DNA of 64,000 nt from Micavibrio sp. (GTDB lineage Bacteria; Pseudomonadota; Alphaproteobacteria; Micavibrionales; UBA2020), in the NCBI GenBank assembly GCA_028283745.1, contig JAPWJZ010000001.1:186001-250000 (forward strand), in the 5' to 3' direction. Shown one piece after another: positions 1 to 8,161 of this stretch. The first letter of the stretch is position 1; the number at the start of each line of letters is the position of its first letter. Under the pieces are notes generated by a model. It saw only the letters and a program-made list of their open reading frames with translations, was not told where the DNA came from and ran no database searches. Made by a program: the position numbers and the translations under genes.

Positions 1-663
1 CAGACAGATTATAACGCCCAGCACCGCATGACCGGCCAGCGCGATATTCCGCTGAACGACACCGGCGTGGCGCAGGCGGGGGAGGCAGGGCGAGTCATTT
101 CAACCTTCGTCTTTGATAAGGTCTATAGCTCCAACCTCGGGCGCGCCTTCAATACGGCGGCGCTGGCGCTGGAAGCTTCCGGCAGCAACACGCACCTGCA
201 AAACGCAGACGGCAGTTGGAACATCGAGCAACGCGCCGAAGTTGCCGAGCTGCACACTGGCGACTTCACCGGCCGCGTTCACAAGACCGACCCTGAAATC
301 CTCGCCTTCAAGCGCGCCTTCGATGCGCCGCTGCCGGGCGGCGAGAGCGACCAGCAGGTCGTGGCCCGCGTGCGCAAATTCTTTGAAGAAGAATTGCAGC
401 CTCGCCTTGCGCGCGGCGAAACCGTGCTGGTGGTTTCGCATTCCGGCACCATGCAGGCCTTCAACATTGCCCTTGGGATTACGGCTGCGCCCACAGCCGA
501 TATCATCGCGCCGCGCACGCGCATTGCCAACGCCACGCCCACGGTTGTCGAGTACACCGACGGCGTCATGACCGGCCATTACCAGATCGAGAACCCCAAG
601 GAACTTGAAGCCGCCAACCAGAACAAACCGCCAAAAGCCCCGAAGTTTTCCAGCGGGAAATAG
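1..663 (+). CDS. Histidine phosphatase family protein (phosphoglycerate mutase-like), 5' partial
   Basis: The reading frame is open from base 1, so the gene starts upstream of the window; the ATG at 28 is internal. The first visible residues, QTDYNAQHRMTGQ, align with HGQTPYNLQHFMTGL of the next gene, so the catalytic RHG motif lies just off the left edge. About 220 residues are visible, including NLGRAFNTAALALEAS (phosphate-pocket region), the GDFTGR segment and the second conserved His in VVSHSGTM. The family transfers or removes phosphate through a phosphohistidine; the substrate cannot be read from sequence. It is a tandem paralogue of the gene at 754, and the C-terminal tail is Lys/Pro-rich. 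Confidence 0.85.
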   Translation, partial: QTDYNAQHRMTGQRDIPLNDTGVAQAGEAGRVISTFVFDKVYSSNLGRAFNTAALALEASGSNTHLQNADGSWNIEQRAEVAELHTGDFTGRVHKTDPEILAFKRAFDAPLPGGESDQQVVARVRKFFEEELQPRLARGETVLVVSHSGTMQAFNIALGITAAPTADIIAPRTRIANATPTVVEYTDGVMTGHYQIENPKELEAANQNKPPKAPKFSSGK

Positions 664-753
664 TTCCCTGTTTACGGGCAATAAACCGGCCTTTTAAAAG
701 CCGCTGTATAGGGCTATGCTTGCTGCATATCGTCCTTCAGGAAAGGTTTTCGC

Positions 754-1428
754 ATGTCCGATACCGCGCCGAAAAAAGGCACGCTGGTTTTATTCCGCCA
801 CGGGCAGACGCCGTATAACCTGCAGCACTTCATGACCGGCCTGCATGACGTGCCGCTGACGCCGCAGGGCGAACAGCAGGCCCGCGATGCCGGCGCGCTG
901 ATCCGCCCGTTTCATTTCGACAAGGCCTATAGCTCAACGCTGGTGCGCGCCTTCAACACGGCGGCGCTGGCGCTGGAAGCGTCGCACAGCAACGACCATT
1001 TGAAAAATGCCGACGGCACATGGAACATCGAACAGCGCCCCGAGATTGTGGAGGCGGATTCTGGCGATTTCACCGCTCGCAACAAATTGACCGACCCTGA
1101 AATCCTGGCCTATCCGCACAAGTATGACATCGCCCTGCCGAACGGGGAGAGCGACAAGCAGATGGTGGAGCGCACGCGCAAGTTCTATGAAGAAGAGCTG
1201 ATGCCGCGCCTGCAACGCGGTGAAACGGTGCTGGTCGTCTCGCACTCCGGCATCATGGCGGCGTTTGAAATTGTCGCGGGGCTGAAGCCCGAGCCGGTGG
1301 AAGATATCTGGTCGAACCGCCACGGCATTCCCAATGCCGCGCCAGTCGTCTATGAATATGAAGACGGCAAGCTGGTTAAAAACTATACCGCCACCGCGCC
1401 CGTTTCGCCCAAACCGCCGCAACCCTGA
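754..1428 (+). CDS. Histidine phosphatase family protein (2,3-bisphosphoglycerate mutase-like)
   Basis: A 224-residue protein of the histidine phosphatase superfamily. The catalytic RHGQT motif is at residues 15-19, the second motif is TLVRAFNTAALALEAS, an acidic segment (EADSGDFTARNK) sits where the proton-donor Glu lies in GpmA-type enzymes, and the second active-site His is in VVSHSGIM. The end of the protein (IPNAAPVVYEYEDG) resembles the C-terminal region of GpmA mutases, but the lid segment is shorter, so mutase versus phosphatase activity is open. AGGAAAGG lies upstream of the ATG. It is highly similar to the gene at 1-663 over its whole length, so the pair is a tandem duplication. Confidence 0.87.
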   Translation: MSDTAPKKGTLVLFRHGQTPYNLQHFMTGLHDVPLTPQGEQQARDAGALIRPFHFDKAYSSTLVRAFNTAALALEASHSNDHLKNADGTWNIEQRPEIVEADSGDFTARNKLTDPEILAYPHKYDIALPNGESDKQMVERTRKFYEEELMPRLQRGETVLVVSHSGIMAAFEIVAGLKPEPVEDIWSNRHGIPNAAPVVYEYEDGKLVKNYTATAPVSPKPPQP

Positions 1429-1449
1429 CCTTCCGAAAGCTGCCTTAAC

Positions 1450-2334
1450 ATGAAAATTCTGCACGCCGCCCTTATCGCCCTGTTCCTGCTGCTGCCCGTT
1501 GCCGCGCAGGCGGAAGATACGCCCGATGTCGCCAAGCATGTCTTTGTCGGCCAGACGGATATCGCCCTGCCGAACGTGCTCGGCTACAAGGAAATCTACG
1601 GCTCGAACGAGGAGTTCGATAACCTCGCCAAGCAATTCGTGCCGCCGGAAAACAGGCTGCTGGCGGTCTACCTTTCCTATACCGACATTAAAGCGATGAA
1701 TGAAAACCCGGACGCAGGCTTCAAGCGCTACATTCTGGTGCAGACCGCGAAGAACGACGTGACGTTGAAAACACCGTCGGATTTTGACGTTATCAAGGCC
1801 GAAATCATCAAAGGCGCGGGCGGGGATTTCACCAACGACAAAAAAACCCGCGATTTGCTGGATAGCGCCTCCAACTACGTCAGCGATTATTACCACAAGA
1901 CCGCGCAGCTGGATGTGGGCGAAGTGAAAAACATCGGCGCCTTCATCAATACGGACAAGGCCATTGCCATTGCCATGCTCGCCAACATCGGCATGAAAAC
2001 GCCGGACGGCGTTGACCGCCAGTACGCGCTTGCCTCCGCCGTGACGGCGGTGGCGGTGCATGACAAAGTCATTTTCGCCAATATCTACAGCAACTATGAA
2101 GGTGCGGCGGATGCGCAGTTTGTGCGCGACAGCGCCAAAGACTTCGTTGACTTCACGCTGAAGGCCAACATGGGCGCAACCGCCACCGCCGCAACCGGCG
2201 GCAGCGGGGAGATGGATGCGTTCCTCAACCTTGCGATACGCGGAACATTCGTGCTATGCATCATCCTTCTCATTGGCTTCGCCATGCCGCATGTCATCAG
2301 GCATTTTTCCAAAGACAGGGATGAACGACGTTGA
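1450..2334 (+). CDS. Exported membrane-anchored protein of unknown function
   Basis: 294 residues, not recognised as a named family. Residues 1-21 form a typical signal peptide (positive start, Leu-rich core, AQA-E cleavage site). A single hydrophobic segment near residues 262-282 (FVLCIILLIGFAMPHVI) is followed by a basic, charged tail, so the bulk is predicted periplasmic with a C-terminal anchor. The middle is a soluble mixed domain with no Cys and no recognised catalytic motif. It begins 21 bases after the preceding phosphatase gene and overlaps the next gene by four bases, suggesting co-transcription with the lipoprotein gene. Confidence 0.7.
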   Translation: MKILHAALIALFLLLPVAAQAEDTPDVAKHVFVGQTDIALPNVLGYKEIYGSNEEFDNLAKQFVPPENRLLAVYLSYTDIKAMNENPDAGFKRYILVQTAKNDVTLKTPSDFDVIKAEIIKGAGGDFTNDKKTRDLLDSASNYVSDYYHKTAQLDVGEVKNIGAFINTDKAIAIAMLANIGMKTPDGVDRQYALASAVTAVAVHDKVIFANIYSNYEGAADAQFVRDSAKDFVDFTLKANMGATATAATGGSGEMDAFLNLAIRGTFVLCIILLIGFAMPHVIRHFSKDRDERR

Positions 2335-2756
2335 AAACACCAAGCGCCGCAACCGCTATTTGCATTTCCGTTTTTGTCCTGCTGCTGTCCGGCTGCGCGG
2401 ATACGGCGCGCACGGCCGCGGATAATTCGGGCGGCGCGTATCAGGTCGTCAATGTGAACACGCCCGGCATGACCGGCGCGAACTGCGTGCTGCGCAGCGG
2501 GCGCGACACCTATAGCGTAAAGGCCCCCGGCAGCGTCACCGTGCGCCGCGCGCCTGACCGCATGGATGTTTCCTGCTTCAAGGGCGACCACATGCACGGC
2601 CGCGAAATTGTCACCCCCAGCTTCGCCCCGCGCGAAGCGCAGCAGGCTGAAATGGACCACACCGCCTGCACCACCTGCACCTACCCCAGCACCGTCACCG
2701 TCGCCATGTCGCTGAACGGCAATGCGATGGATGTAAAGGTCACGCAGTTCCACTAA
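2331..2756 (+). CDS. Predicted lipoprotein, unknown function
   Basis: 141 residues starting at a TTG that overlaps the stop codon of the previous gene (TTGA overlap), a usual sign of translational coupling. The N-terminus has a hydrophobic stretch ending in the lipobox LLSGC, so Cys23 should be diacylated and the protein anchored to a membrane. Mature residues include several Cys (NCVLRSG, SCFKGD, CTTCTYP) that could form disulfides or bind metal. It resembles small outer-membrane lipoproteins of Proteobacteria, but I do not recognise a family. Confidence 0.65.
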   Translation: MKTPSAATAICISVFVLLLSGCADTARTAADNSGGAYQVVNVNTPGMTGANCVLRSGRDTYSVKAPGSVTVRRAPDRMDVSCFKGDHMHGREIVTPSFAPREAQQAEMDHTACTTCTYPSTVTVAMSLNGNAMDVKVTQFH

Positions 2757-2901
2757 CGGAAGCGCGGGTTTTGCGGGGATGTGGGGGAGGGGGCTGGAAT
2801 TCGTTATTTTTACCAGTCTATATATTTCTTCACATAAAAACAATCTTGTTTATATGGCGGAAAATGCAGCAGGATGAAGGCCTTGCAAGAAGGGAATCAT
2901 C

Positions 2902-3372
2902 ATGTCCGAAGACTTGGCGCGCGTTCTGAAGCTGCTCGAAAAAACCGGTTATGACTCAAAGCCGGCGGAATTCAAGGCAACGCTTGATAAGTTCAAGGCG
3001 CACCCCGAAGCACTGGATGCATTGCGCAAGGGCGTTGCCCGCCACGGCCGTAACGAAGACCGCGGCAGCTATTGCGAAAACGCCTCCGCCGGCTATGGCG
3101 ACTGGTACAAAAAGCACAAGATGCTTGAAGAAATTGACCTGGAAGACGACCGCGTGTTTTTGCAAAATGCCGACCCCGCCGCCCTTGCCCGCAAATTCCA
3201 GCCCGCCGCAACGCCGGCGGTAAGCCAGCCTGCACCGGCGGCAAACCAGCCTGCGCCGGCGGCAAACCAGAACGACGTGGTCGAAGAACTCCGCGAACAA
3301 GTCCGCGAACTTACCCGCCGCGTCTCAAAGCTGGAAACACAGAAATACAAACTGAAGCCGGGCGCGCCTTAA
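2902..3372 (+). CDS. Small coiled-coil hypothetical protein
   Basis: 156 residues, no recognised family. A helical N-terminal part (about 1-100) is followed by an Ala/Pro/Gln linker holding the repeated unit QPAPAAN (about 107-122), then a heptad-patterned segment (VVEELREQVRELTRRVSKLE) predicted as a short coiled coil. There is no signal peptide, so it is probably cytoplasmic and oligomeric. GAAGGGAA lies upstream of the ATG. Its 3' end overlaps the convergent GNAT gene by four bases. Confidence 0.65.
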   Translation: MSEDLARVLKLLEKTGYDSKPAEFKATLDKFKAHPEALDALRKGVARHGRNEDRGSYCENASAGYGDWYKKHKMLEEIDLEDDRVFLQNADPAALARKFQPAATPAVSQPAPAANQPAPAANQNDVVEELREQVRELTRRVSKLETQKYKLKPGAP

Positions 3373-3776
3373 CCGGCACGCTTGATCGCCCAGCAGGCAG
3401 GCATGTGTGTCATGCCGATTTTGGGGTAATAGGTTTCGGCATCGGGGGCTGCGAGCAGCAGCAGCATGATGTTATCGCCGCCGGCGTGGCGCTTTGTTTC
3501 ATCAATCAGCTTTTTGCCAATGCCCTGCCGCTGCACAGTTTCATCCACCGCAAGGTCGGACAGGTAGCAGCAGAACGCAAAATCCGTCATCGCGCGCGAG
3601 ACGCCGACGATGCGGCCATTCTCCCGCGCGGTCACAATCAGGCTTGCGTTGCGCAGCATGTCGTGCAGTCGTGGCAGGTTATCAACGGGGCGGCGTGCGC
3701 CAAGGCTTGTCGCCATAAGGACCTGGCGGAAGTCCTCGGCAGTTAAGTCTGGCTCCAGCTGGTACGTGATGTTCAT
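3369..3776 (-). CDS. GNAT family N-acetyltransferase
   Basis: 135 residues with the GNAT fold order: ASLIVTARENGRIVGVSRAM (strands 2-3), LSDLAVDETVQRQGIGKKLIDETKRH (motif A, acetyl-CoA pyrophosphate loop QRQGIG) and a C-terminal AAPDAETYYPKIGM segment typical of motif B. It would transfer acetyl from acetyl-CoA to an amine; the substrate is unknown. Its start overlaps the stop of the upstream minus-strand gene at 3773 (ATGA), so the two are translationally coupled. Confidence 0.85.
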   Translation of the reverse strand: MNITYQLEPDLTAEDFRQVLMATSLGARRPVDNLPRLHDMLRNASLIVTARENGRIVGVSRAMTDFAFCCYLSDLAVDETVQRQGIGKKLIDETKRHAGGDNIMLLLLAAPDAETYYPKIGMTHMPACWAIKRAG

Positions 3777-4420
3777 GGCTGGTGGTGGCGCGGCGCGGGC
3801 TTGCCCGCTTCCGGCGCGGGCTTTCTTGCTTCCGGCGCGGGCGCGCTGTCAATAGCGGTCAGGACTTCCTCGATACGGGCCACCGCATTCTGGCAATGCT
3901 TGACGAGGGAGGTCTCTACCGTCTCGGCGCGGGTGACTTCTGCCGTGAAGGCGCTTAAGGGGGCAAAGGCTTTGCGCAGAAACTGGGCATCGGCGGCCGC
4001 GCCACTTTTGCGGCGGGCTTCGATAATCTCGATCATCTCATCCGCGGCGGCGGCAAACATGCAGGCGCTTGCGGCCAATATGACGGCGCGGGTCGGCGCG
4101 TCCTGCTGGCGGTAAAGGTCTTCCACGGGTTCATGCCGCATGGCAAGAGAGCCGACGGCAAAGACCGACTGGACAATTTCAGACGCGCGGGCGGTCAGCT
4201 CCGTCCGCGCAAAGGTGAGGGGGCCGGATTCCAGAGTGAACGGCACATACAGGGCGGCGGCAATTGCATCCGGGTCCTTGTCGCGGCTTTGGGCGGCAAT
4301 CAGGCGGGCAATGGCAATGCCGCGGCTGGTGAATTCATCCTGCGCGTCCAGCTTGACGAGGTCGGCAAATGCCTTCTCGATCGACGGATGGCGCGGCAAG
4401 CCCGTGTCTTCAAATTTCAT
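3773..4420 (-). CDS. Hypothetical helical protein
   Basis: About 215 residues from the ATG at 4420, chosen because AGAAGGG lies 11 bases upstream; an in-frame ATG at 4495 would add 25 residues but has no ribosome site. The sequence is Ala-rich and predicted mostly helical. It contains AQSRDKDPDAIAAALY, which recalls a short His-Asp-lacking HD/RelA-type helix pair, but the metal-binding His residues are absent, so I make no functional claim. The C-terminus has a low-complexity APEARKPAPEAGKPAP repeat. It is coupled to the downstream GNAT gene. Confidence 0.65.
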   Translation of the reverse strand: MKFEDTGLPRHPSIEKAFADLVKLDAQDEFTSRGIAIARLIAAQSRDKDPDAIAAALYVPFTLESGPLTFARTELTARASEIVQSVFAVGSLAMRHEPVEDLYRQQDAPTRAVILAASACMFAAAADEMIEIIEARRKSGAAADAQFLRKAFAPLSAFTAEVTRAETVETSLVKHCQNAVARIEEVLTAIDSAPAPEARKPAPEAGKPAPRHHQP

Positions 4421-4694
4421 GCTCAAATAAACCCTTCTGAATGGCTTCATCGTAAACCGCTTTACGCGGGAGTCAATTCCGCTTCTCGGGTGCATTTACA
4501 CCAATGAAAGCGTGTTCAGCCATCACATGAAGCACGCATGATTTATTGAAGGGAAACAGGACGATGATTCTGCTTTTTAAAGCGGAAACAGGAACAATTA
4601 ATTTGTTACGAAAAATGACGACTGTCGTTAACCTTTTGTTAATAAACGTATTCTCAAATCACTTTTACGGTATTCAAAAACCATAGCGCCAGGC
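4421..4694. other. AT-rich divergent intergenic region, left part
   Basis: No gene is seen. The stretch is markedly AT-rich against its neighbours and must hold the promoter of the minus-strand gene starting at 4420, though no clear -35/-10 pair could be fixed. Confidence 0.5.
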
Positions 4695-4790
4695 TTGTTA
4701 CACTATAAGTGGATGACCTAGTCCAAGTGAACAAATACCTTCGAGCCAGAAGGGAAAAAGCCGCTGTGTAACCAGCGGCTTTTTCAATTT
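4695..4790 (+). ncRNA. Candidate small RNA ending in an intrinsic terminator
   Basis: Two hairpins lie back to back: a 5-bp stem (4738-4742 with 4749-4753, loop GAGCCA) and a 12-bp stem (4755-4766 with 4773-4784, loop TGTAAC) followed by T-rich sequence. Flanking genes diverge (minus start at 4420, plus start at 4977), so no annotated gene needs a terminator here. That points to an unannotated short transcript. The 5' end is a guess, and TATAAG at 4704-4709 has no convincing -35 partner. The hairpin is nearly symmetric, so a minus-strand transcript is also possible. No known sRNA family was recognised. Confidence 0.4.
4755..4784. terminator. Intrinsic terminator hairpin in a divergent region
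   Basis: Perfect 12-bp stem, AAAAAGCCGCTG with CAGCGGCTTTTT around a 6-base loop, flanked by A and T runs so that it could work on either strand. It does not sit downstream of any called gene. Confidence 0.85.
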
Positions 4791-4863
4791 TTGTCATCTT
4801 TTACATTAGTTTAAAAAACACCTATGAAAACCTAACCTCGCCCCTTTGTAATGTTTGGGTGCG

Positions 4864-4892
4864 TTGACACAATGCAAACGGAAGCCTAGCCT
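4864..4892 (+). promoter_or_regulatory. Near-consensus sigma70-type promoter for the patatin-adc-bdhA operon
   Basis: TTGACA at 4864-4869, a 17-base spacer and TAGCCT at 4887-4892. The predicted start near 4899 gives a leader of about 78 bases containing a CCCGG/CCGGG hairpin before the ATG at 4977. Confidence 0.65.
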
Positions 4893-4976
4893 TCTATTGC
4901 GCCGCAGCAGAGGGGTGTTGGGCGCCCGGTCAAGTGCCGGGATAGGTTTTCGGCAGATCAAAAGGGGTCACGCAAC

Positions 4977-6209
4977 ATGTCATCCACACCCACCAATGCA
5001 CCTTCACCCGAACAGGACTTGAAACAGGATACCGACGGCACACCGCCGAACAGCGGCGGCAAAAAAAGCGCGCCGACGCAAAAGGTCAAAACCGAATTTG
5101 AATCCGTGGCATTGCTGTTGCAGGGCGGCGGGGCGCTGGGTGCTTATCAGGCCGGCGTATATGAAGCGCTGGCGGAAGCAGGCATCGAGCCGGACTGGGT
5201 TGGCGGCATTTCCATAGGCTCCATCAACGGTGCCATCATTGCCGGCAACAAACCGGAAGACCGCGTGGCAAAATTGCGCGGCTTCTGGGAAAGCATTACC
5301 CGCAACCCGGTATGGGACCAGTTCAGCAGCTTCGGCCCCGCACTGCAATACGGCGGAGATAATTTCCGCAACTTCATTAACCAGATGAGCGCGAGCATGT
5401 CGATGTTCAGCGGCGTGCCGGGCTTCTTCACCCCGCGGCCCGTAACGCCGTTCATGATGCCCGCGGGCAGCGCCGGCGCAACCAGCTACTACGATACCGC
5501 CGCCTTCCGCGCAACGCTGGAAACCTATATCGACTTTGACATCATCAACAGCCGCGCCGTGCGCTTTACCACCAGCGCGGTCGATGTGCGCACCGGCAAC
5601 TACACGATTTTTGAAAACCTGACGCATAAAATCGGCCCGCAGCACATCATGGCCAGCGGCGCGCTGCCGCCCGCCTTGCCCGCGGTTGAAATTGAAGGCG
5701 AAAGCTATTGGGATGGCGGCGTCATTTCCAACACCCCGCTTGAATGGGTGATGGACGATGCGAACAAGGATACGCTCGTTTTCCAGGTCGACCTTTGGAG
5801 CGCCGACGGCGAATACCCGAAGGACATGCTGGAGGTCATGACGCGCCAGAAGGAAATTCAATATTCCAGCCGCACCCGTGCCATGACCAACCGTTTCAAG
5901 CACGCACAAAAAATGCGCCACGCCTTCGCCACGCTGTATGACCAGCTGCCGGATGCGCTGAAGGCGACGGAGGAAGCAAAGCTGCTGCACGTTTCATCCG
6001 ACTATAACGTCTATAACATCGTGCATCTTATTTACCGTACTAAGCATTATGAAGGCTATTCCAAGGATTACGAATTCTCCCATCTGTCGATGGAAGAACA
6101 CTGGAAGTCGGGCTACAACGACACCGTGCGCAGCCTGCGCCACAAGGAAATTCTGAAGCGCCCTGAAAATGCCGAGGGCATCAACACATTCGACGTAGCG
6201 GAGAGCTAA
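4977..6209 (+). CDS. Patatin-like phospholipase / acyl hydrolase
   Basis: 410 residues. The patatin core begins near residue 43 after a polar, Thr/Pro-rich head. The oxyanion motif QGGGALGAYQAG is at 49-60, the nucleophile Ser79 is in GISIGS, and the catalytic Asp246 is in the DGG motif (YWDGGVISNTP), giving a complete Ser-Asp dyad. The long C-terminal extension, with RQKEIQYSSR and related segments, matches bacterial patatins that carry a DUF3734-type tail. It would hydrolyse acyl esters of lipids. No signal peptide is seen. It heads a tight operon with adc (3-base gap) and bdhA, an arrangement found in other Proteobacteria that suggests a role in lipid or polyhydroxyalkanoate turnover (inference). 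Confidence 0.92.
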   Translation: MSSTPTNAPSPEQDLKQDTDGTPPNSGGKKSAPTQKVKTEFESVALLLQGGGALGAYQAGVYEALAEAGIEPDWVGGISIGSINGAIIAGNKPEDRVAKLRGFWESITRNPVWDQFSSFGPALQYGGDNFRNFINQMSASMSMFSGVPGFFTPRPVTPFMMPAGSAGATSYYDTAAFRATLETYIDFDIINSRAVRFTTSAVDVRTGNYTIFENLTHKIGPQHIMASGALPPALPAVEIEGESYWDGGVISNTPLEWVMDDANKDTLVFQVDLWSADGEYPKDMLEVMTRQKEIQYSSRTRAMTNRFKHAQKMRHAFATLYDQLPDALKATEEAKLLHVSSDYNVYNIVHLIYRTKHYEGYSKDYEFSHLSMEEHWKSGYNDTVRSLRHKEILKRPENAEGINTFDVAES

Positions 6210-6212
6210 ACC

Positions 6213-6953
6213 ATGAAAGCCGATGATATCGTCAAGAACGCCTTTTGCATGCCTCTCGCCAACCCCGCGTACCCGAAGGGGCCGTACCGCTTTTTCAACC
6301 GCGAATATTTCATCATCACTTACCGCACCGACCCTGCGCGCCTGCGCGCCGCCGTGCCGGAACCGCTGGAAATTACCGACAACGTGGTGAAGTACGAATT
6401 CATCCGCATGCCGGATTCTACCGGCTTTGGCGACTATACCGAAAGCGGGCAGGTCATCCCCGTGTCCTACAAGGGCAAGAAGGGCGGCTATACGCACCGC
6501 ATGTTCCTGAACGACCATCCGCCCATCGCGGGCGGCCGCGAAATCTGGGGCTTCCCGAAAGTGCTGGCGCAGCCCACGCTTAAGGCGGAAATTGACTGCA
6601 TCGTCGGCACGCTTGACTACGGCCCCGTGCGCATTGCCACCGGTACCATGGGCTACAAGCACAAGGCCGTTGATACCAAAACGGTTTACGACAGCCTGAT
6701 GGCGCCGAACTACCTGCTGAAAATTATCCCGCATGTCGACGGCACTGTGCGCATTTGCGAACTGGTGGAATTCTTCCTGCAGGATGTACAGGTGAAGGAA
6801 GCCTGGACCGGCCCCGCCGCGCTGGAGCTGTCACCCCATGCGCTTGCGCCCATTGCAGACTTGCCGGTGCTTGAAGTTGTTTCCGCGCTGCACTTCAAGG
6901 CCGACCTGACGCTGGGCCTTGGCACCGTCGCACACGATTACCTTGCAAAATAA
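6213..6953 (+). CDS. adc: Acetoacetate decarboxylase
   Basis: 246 residues. It aligns with the clostridial enzyme through [29 protein letters not shown] and the conserved Arg30 and Glu77 (YTESGQ). Lys116 corresponds to the Schiff-base lysine (Lys115 in Clostridium acetobutylicum). The following residue, a lysine in the classical enzyme, is Val117 here. The reaction is acetoacetate to acetone plus CO2. It lies three bases after the patatin gene and 36 bases before bdhA. With bdhA next door, acetoacetate is the likely shared metabolite. Confidence 0.9.
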   Translation: MKADDIVKNAFCMPLANPAYPKGPYRFFNREYFIITYRTDPARLRAAVPEPLEITDNVVKYEFIRMPDSTGFGDYTESGQVIPVSYKGKKGGYTHRMFLNDHPPIAGGREIWGFPKVLAQPTLKAEIDCIVGTLDYGPVRIATGTMGYKHKAVDTKTVYDSLMAPNYLLKIIPHVDGTVRICELVEFFLQDVQVKEAWTGPAALELSPHALAPIADLPVLEVVSALHFKADLTLGLGTVAHDYLAK

Positions 6954-6989
6954 CCGACCACTATAAAAACCCTTAAAGGAGATACCGAT

Positions 6990-7772
6990 ATGCGTTTGAA
7001 AGACAAAGTCGCCGTTGTGACGGGTGCCGCCAGCGGCATCGGCAATGAAATCGCCAAGACCTACCTGCGCGAAGGCGCGAAAATCGTCATCGCCGACCTG
7101 AAGCTGGATGCAGCGCAGGCCGCGGCGAAGGAAATGGACCCCAGCGGCAAAAACGTGATTGCCGTTGCCATGGACGTTTCCAACGAACAGCAGGTGAATG
7201 ACGGCATCGACCAGGCCGCGAAATTTTTCGGCAAGATTGATATTCTGGTGTCCAACGCCGGCATCCAGACCGTCGCGCCCGTCGACCAGTTTGATTTTGC
7301 TAAATGGAAACAGCTGATGGCCATTCACGTGGACGGCGCGTTCCTTACCACCAAGGCCTGCCTGAAATATATGTACAAGCAAGGCACCGGCGGCAGCATC
7401 ATTTACATGGGCTCCGTCCACTCCAAGGAAGCCTCCAAGCTGAAAGCGCCGTATGTTGCCGCCAAGCACGCGCTGGAAGGCCTTGCGAAAGTGGTTGCCA
7501 AAGAAGGCGCCGAACATAAAGTCCGCGCCAACGTCATTTGCCCGGGCTTCGTGCGCACGCCGCTGGTGGAAAAGCAAATTCCCGAGCAGGCAAAAGAGCT
7601 TGGCATTTCCGAAGATGACGTCGTGAAAAAAGTCATGTTGAAAGAAACAGTCGATGGCGAATTCACCACGGTCGAGGACGTCGCCAACGTCGCCCTGTTC
7701 TTCGCGGCCTTCGAAACCAACGCGCTGACCGGCCAGTCCCTCGTCGTCAGCCACGGCTGGTATATGCAGTAA
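6990..7772 (+). CDS. bdhA: 3-hydroxybutyrate dehydrogenase (short-chain dehydrogenase)
   Basis: 260 residues of the classical SDR fold. The cofactor loop TGAASGIG is at 11-18, Asp36 after strand 2 favours NAD, NAG is at 89-91 and the catalytic set is Ser142, Tyr155 and Lys159 (YVAAK). The C-terminal end ([15 protein letters not shown]) is typical of 3-hydroxybutyrate dehydrogenases, which interconvert 3-hydroxybutyrate and acetoacetate. A strong AAAGGAG lies at 6975-6981. It is the last gene of the operon, followed by a strong terminator. Confidence 0.92.
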   Translation: MRLKDKVAVVTGAASGIGNEIAKTYLREGAKIVIADLKLDAAQAAAKEMDPSGKNVIAVAMDVSNEQQVNDGIDQAAKFFGKIDILVSNAGIQTVAPVDQFDFAKWKQLMAIHVDGAFLTTKACLKYMYKQGTGGSIIYMGSVHSKEASKLKAPYVAAKHALEGLAKVVAKEGAEHKVRANVICPGFVRTPLVEKQIPEQAKELGISEDDVVKKVMLKETVDGEFTTVEDVANVALFFAAFETNALTGQSLVVSHGWYMQ

Positions 7773-7795
7773 TCCTGGAAAAACGCTTTTGCCTT

Positions 7796-7832
7796 AAAAA
7801 GGCCCGCTACCCATTCGGGTGGCGGGCTTTTT
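7796..7832 (+). terminator. Intrinsic terminator after bdhA
   Basis: The stem GCCCGCTACCC pairs with GGGTGGCGGGC (one G-T wobble) around ATTC, with five A before and five T after. It ends the patatin-adc-bdhA transcript. Confidence 0.9.
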
Positions 7833-7900
7833 GCAATCGGCAGTTGTCATGCCCGTTTTAAAAGGTAAAATGGCGGGCAGGGCAACAAAGGGCATTTTTC

Positions 7901-8023
7901 ATGTTTTCAAAACTTATCGCGCGTCTTCACAAAGAACTCGAGGCACCGGCAGACCAGCGCCGTTTCGGTACCGGCTGGATCAGCGGCGTCATCGCCGTTA
8001 AAGCCGATGCCTTGTGCTTCTGA
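7901..8023 (+). pseudogene. N-terminal remnant of a disrupted gene
   Basis: An ATG at 7901 with AAAGGG upstream opens 40 codons of normal host-like sequence (MFSKLIARLHKELEAPADQ, then RRFGTGWISGVIAV), then stops at 8021 where AT-rich DNA begins. Segments such as FGTGWISGV recall the start of bacterial sterol-desaturase-type membrane proteins, a weak resemblance from memory. The matching C-terminal piece appears to be at about 8943-9050 on the same strand, so one gene seems to have lost its middle. Confidence 0.5.
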
Positions 8024-8161
8024 ATCTCCTTTATTTAAGTACGTCTGCGCGTTTCCAATCCCGTAGCTAGCTAAACTCGAGCCGCCTAATTTTACACGGG
8101 CGTTTTATCCGCGATTGTAAGAGCCCATCGCAAGAATAGCGCTGAAAAGATTTTCGTTCAT

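Noticed and set aside
7819..8001. A 60-codon plus-strand frame
   Set aside because: It starts within the bdhA terminator and overlaps the better-supported frame at 7901.
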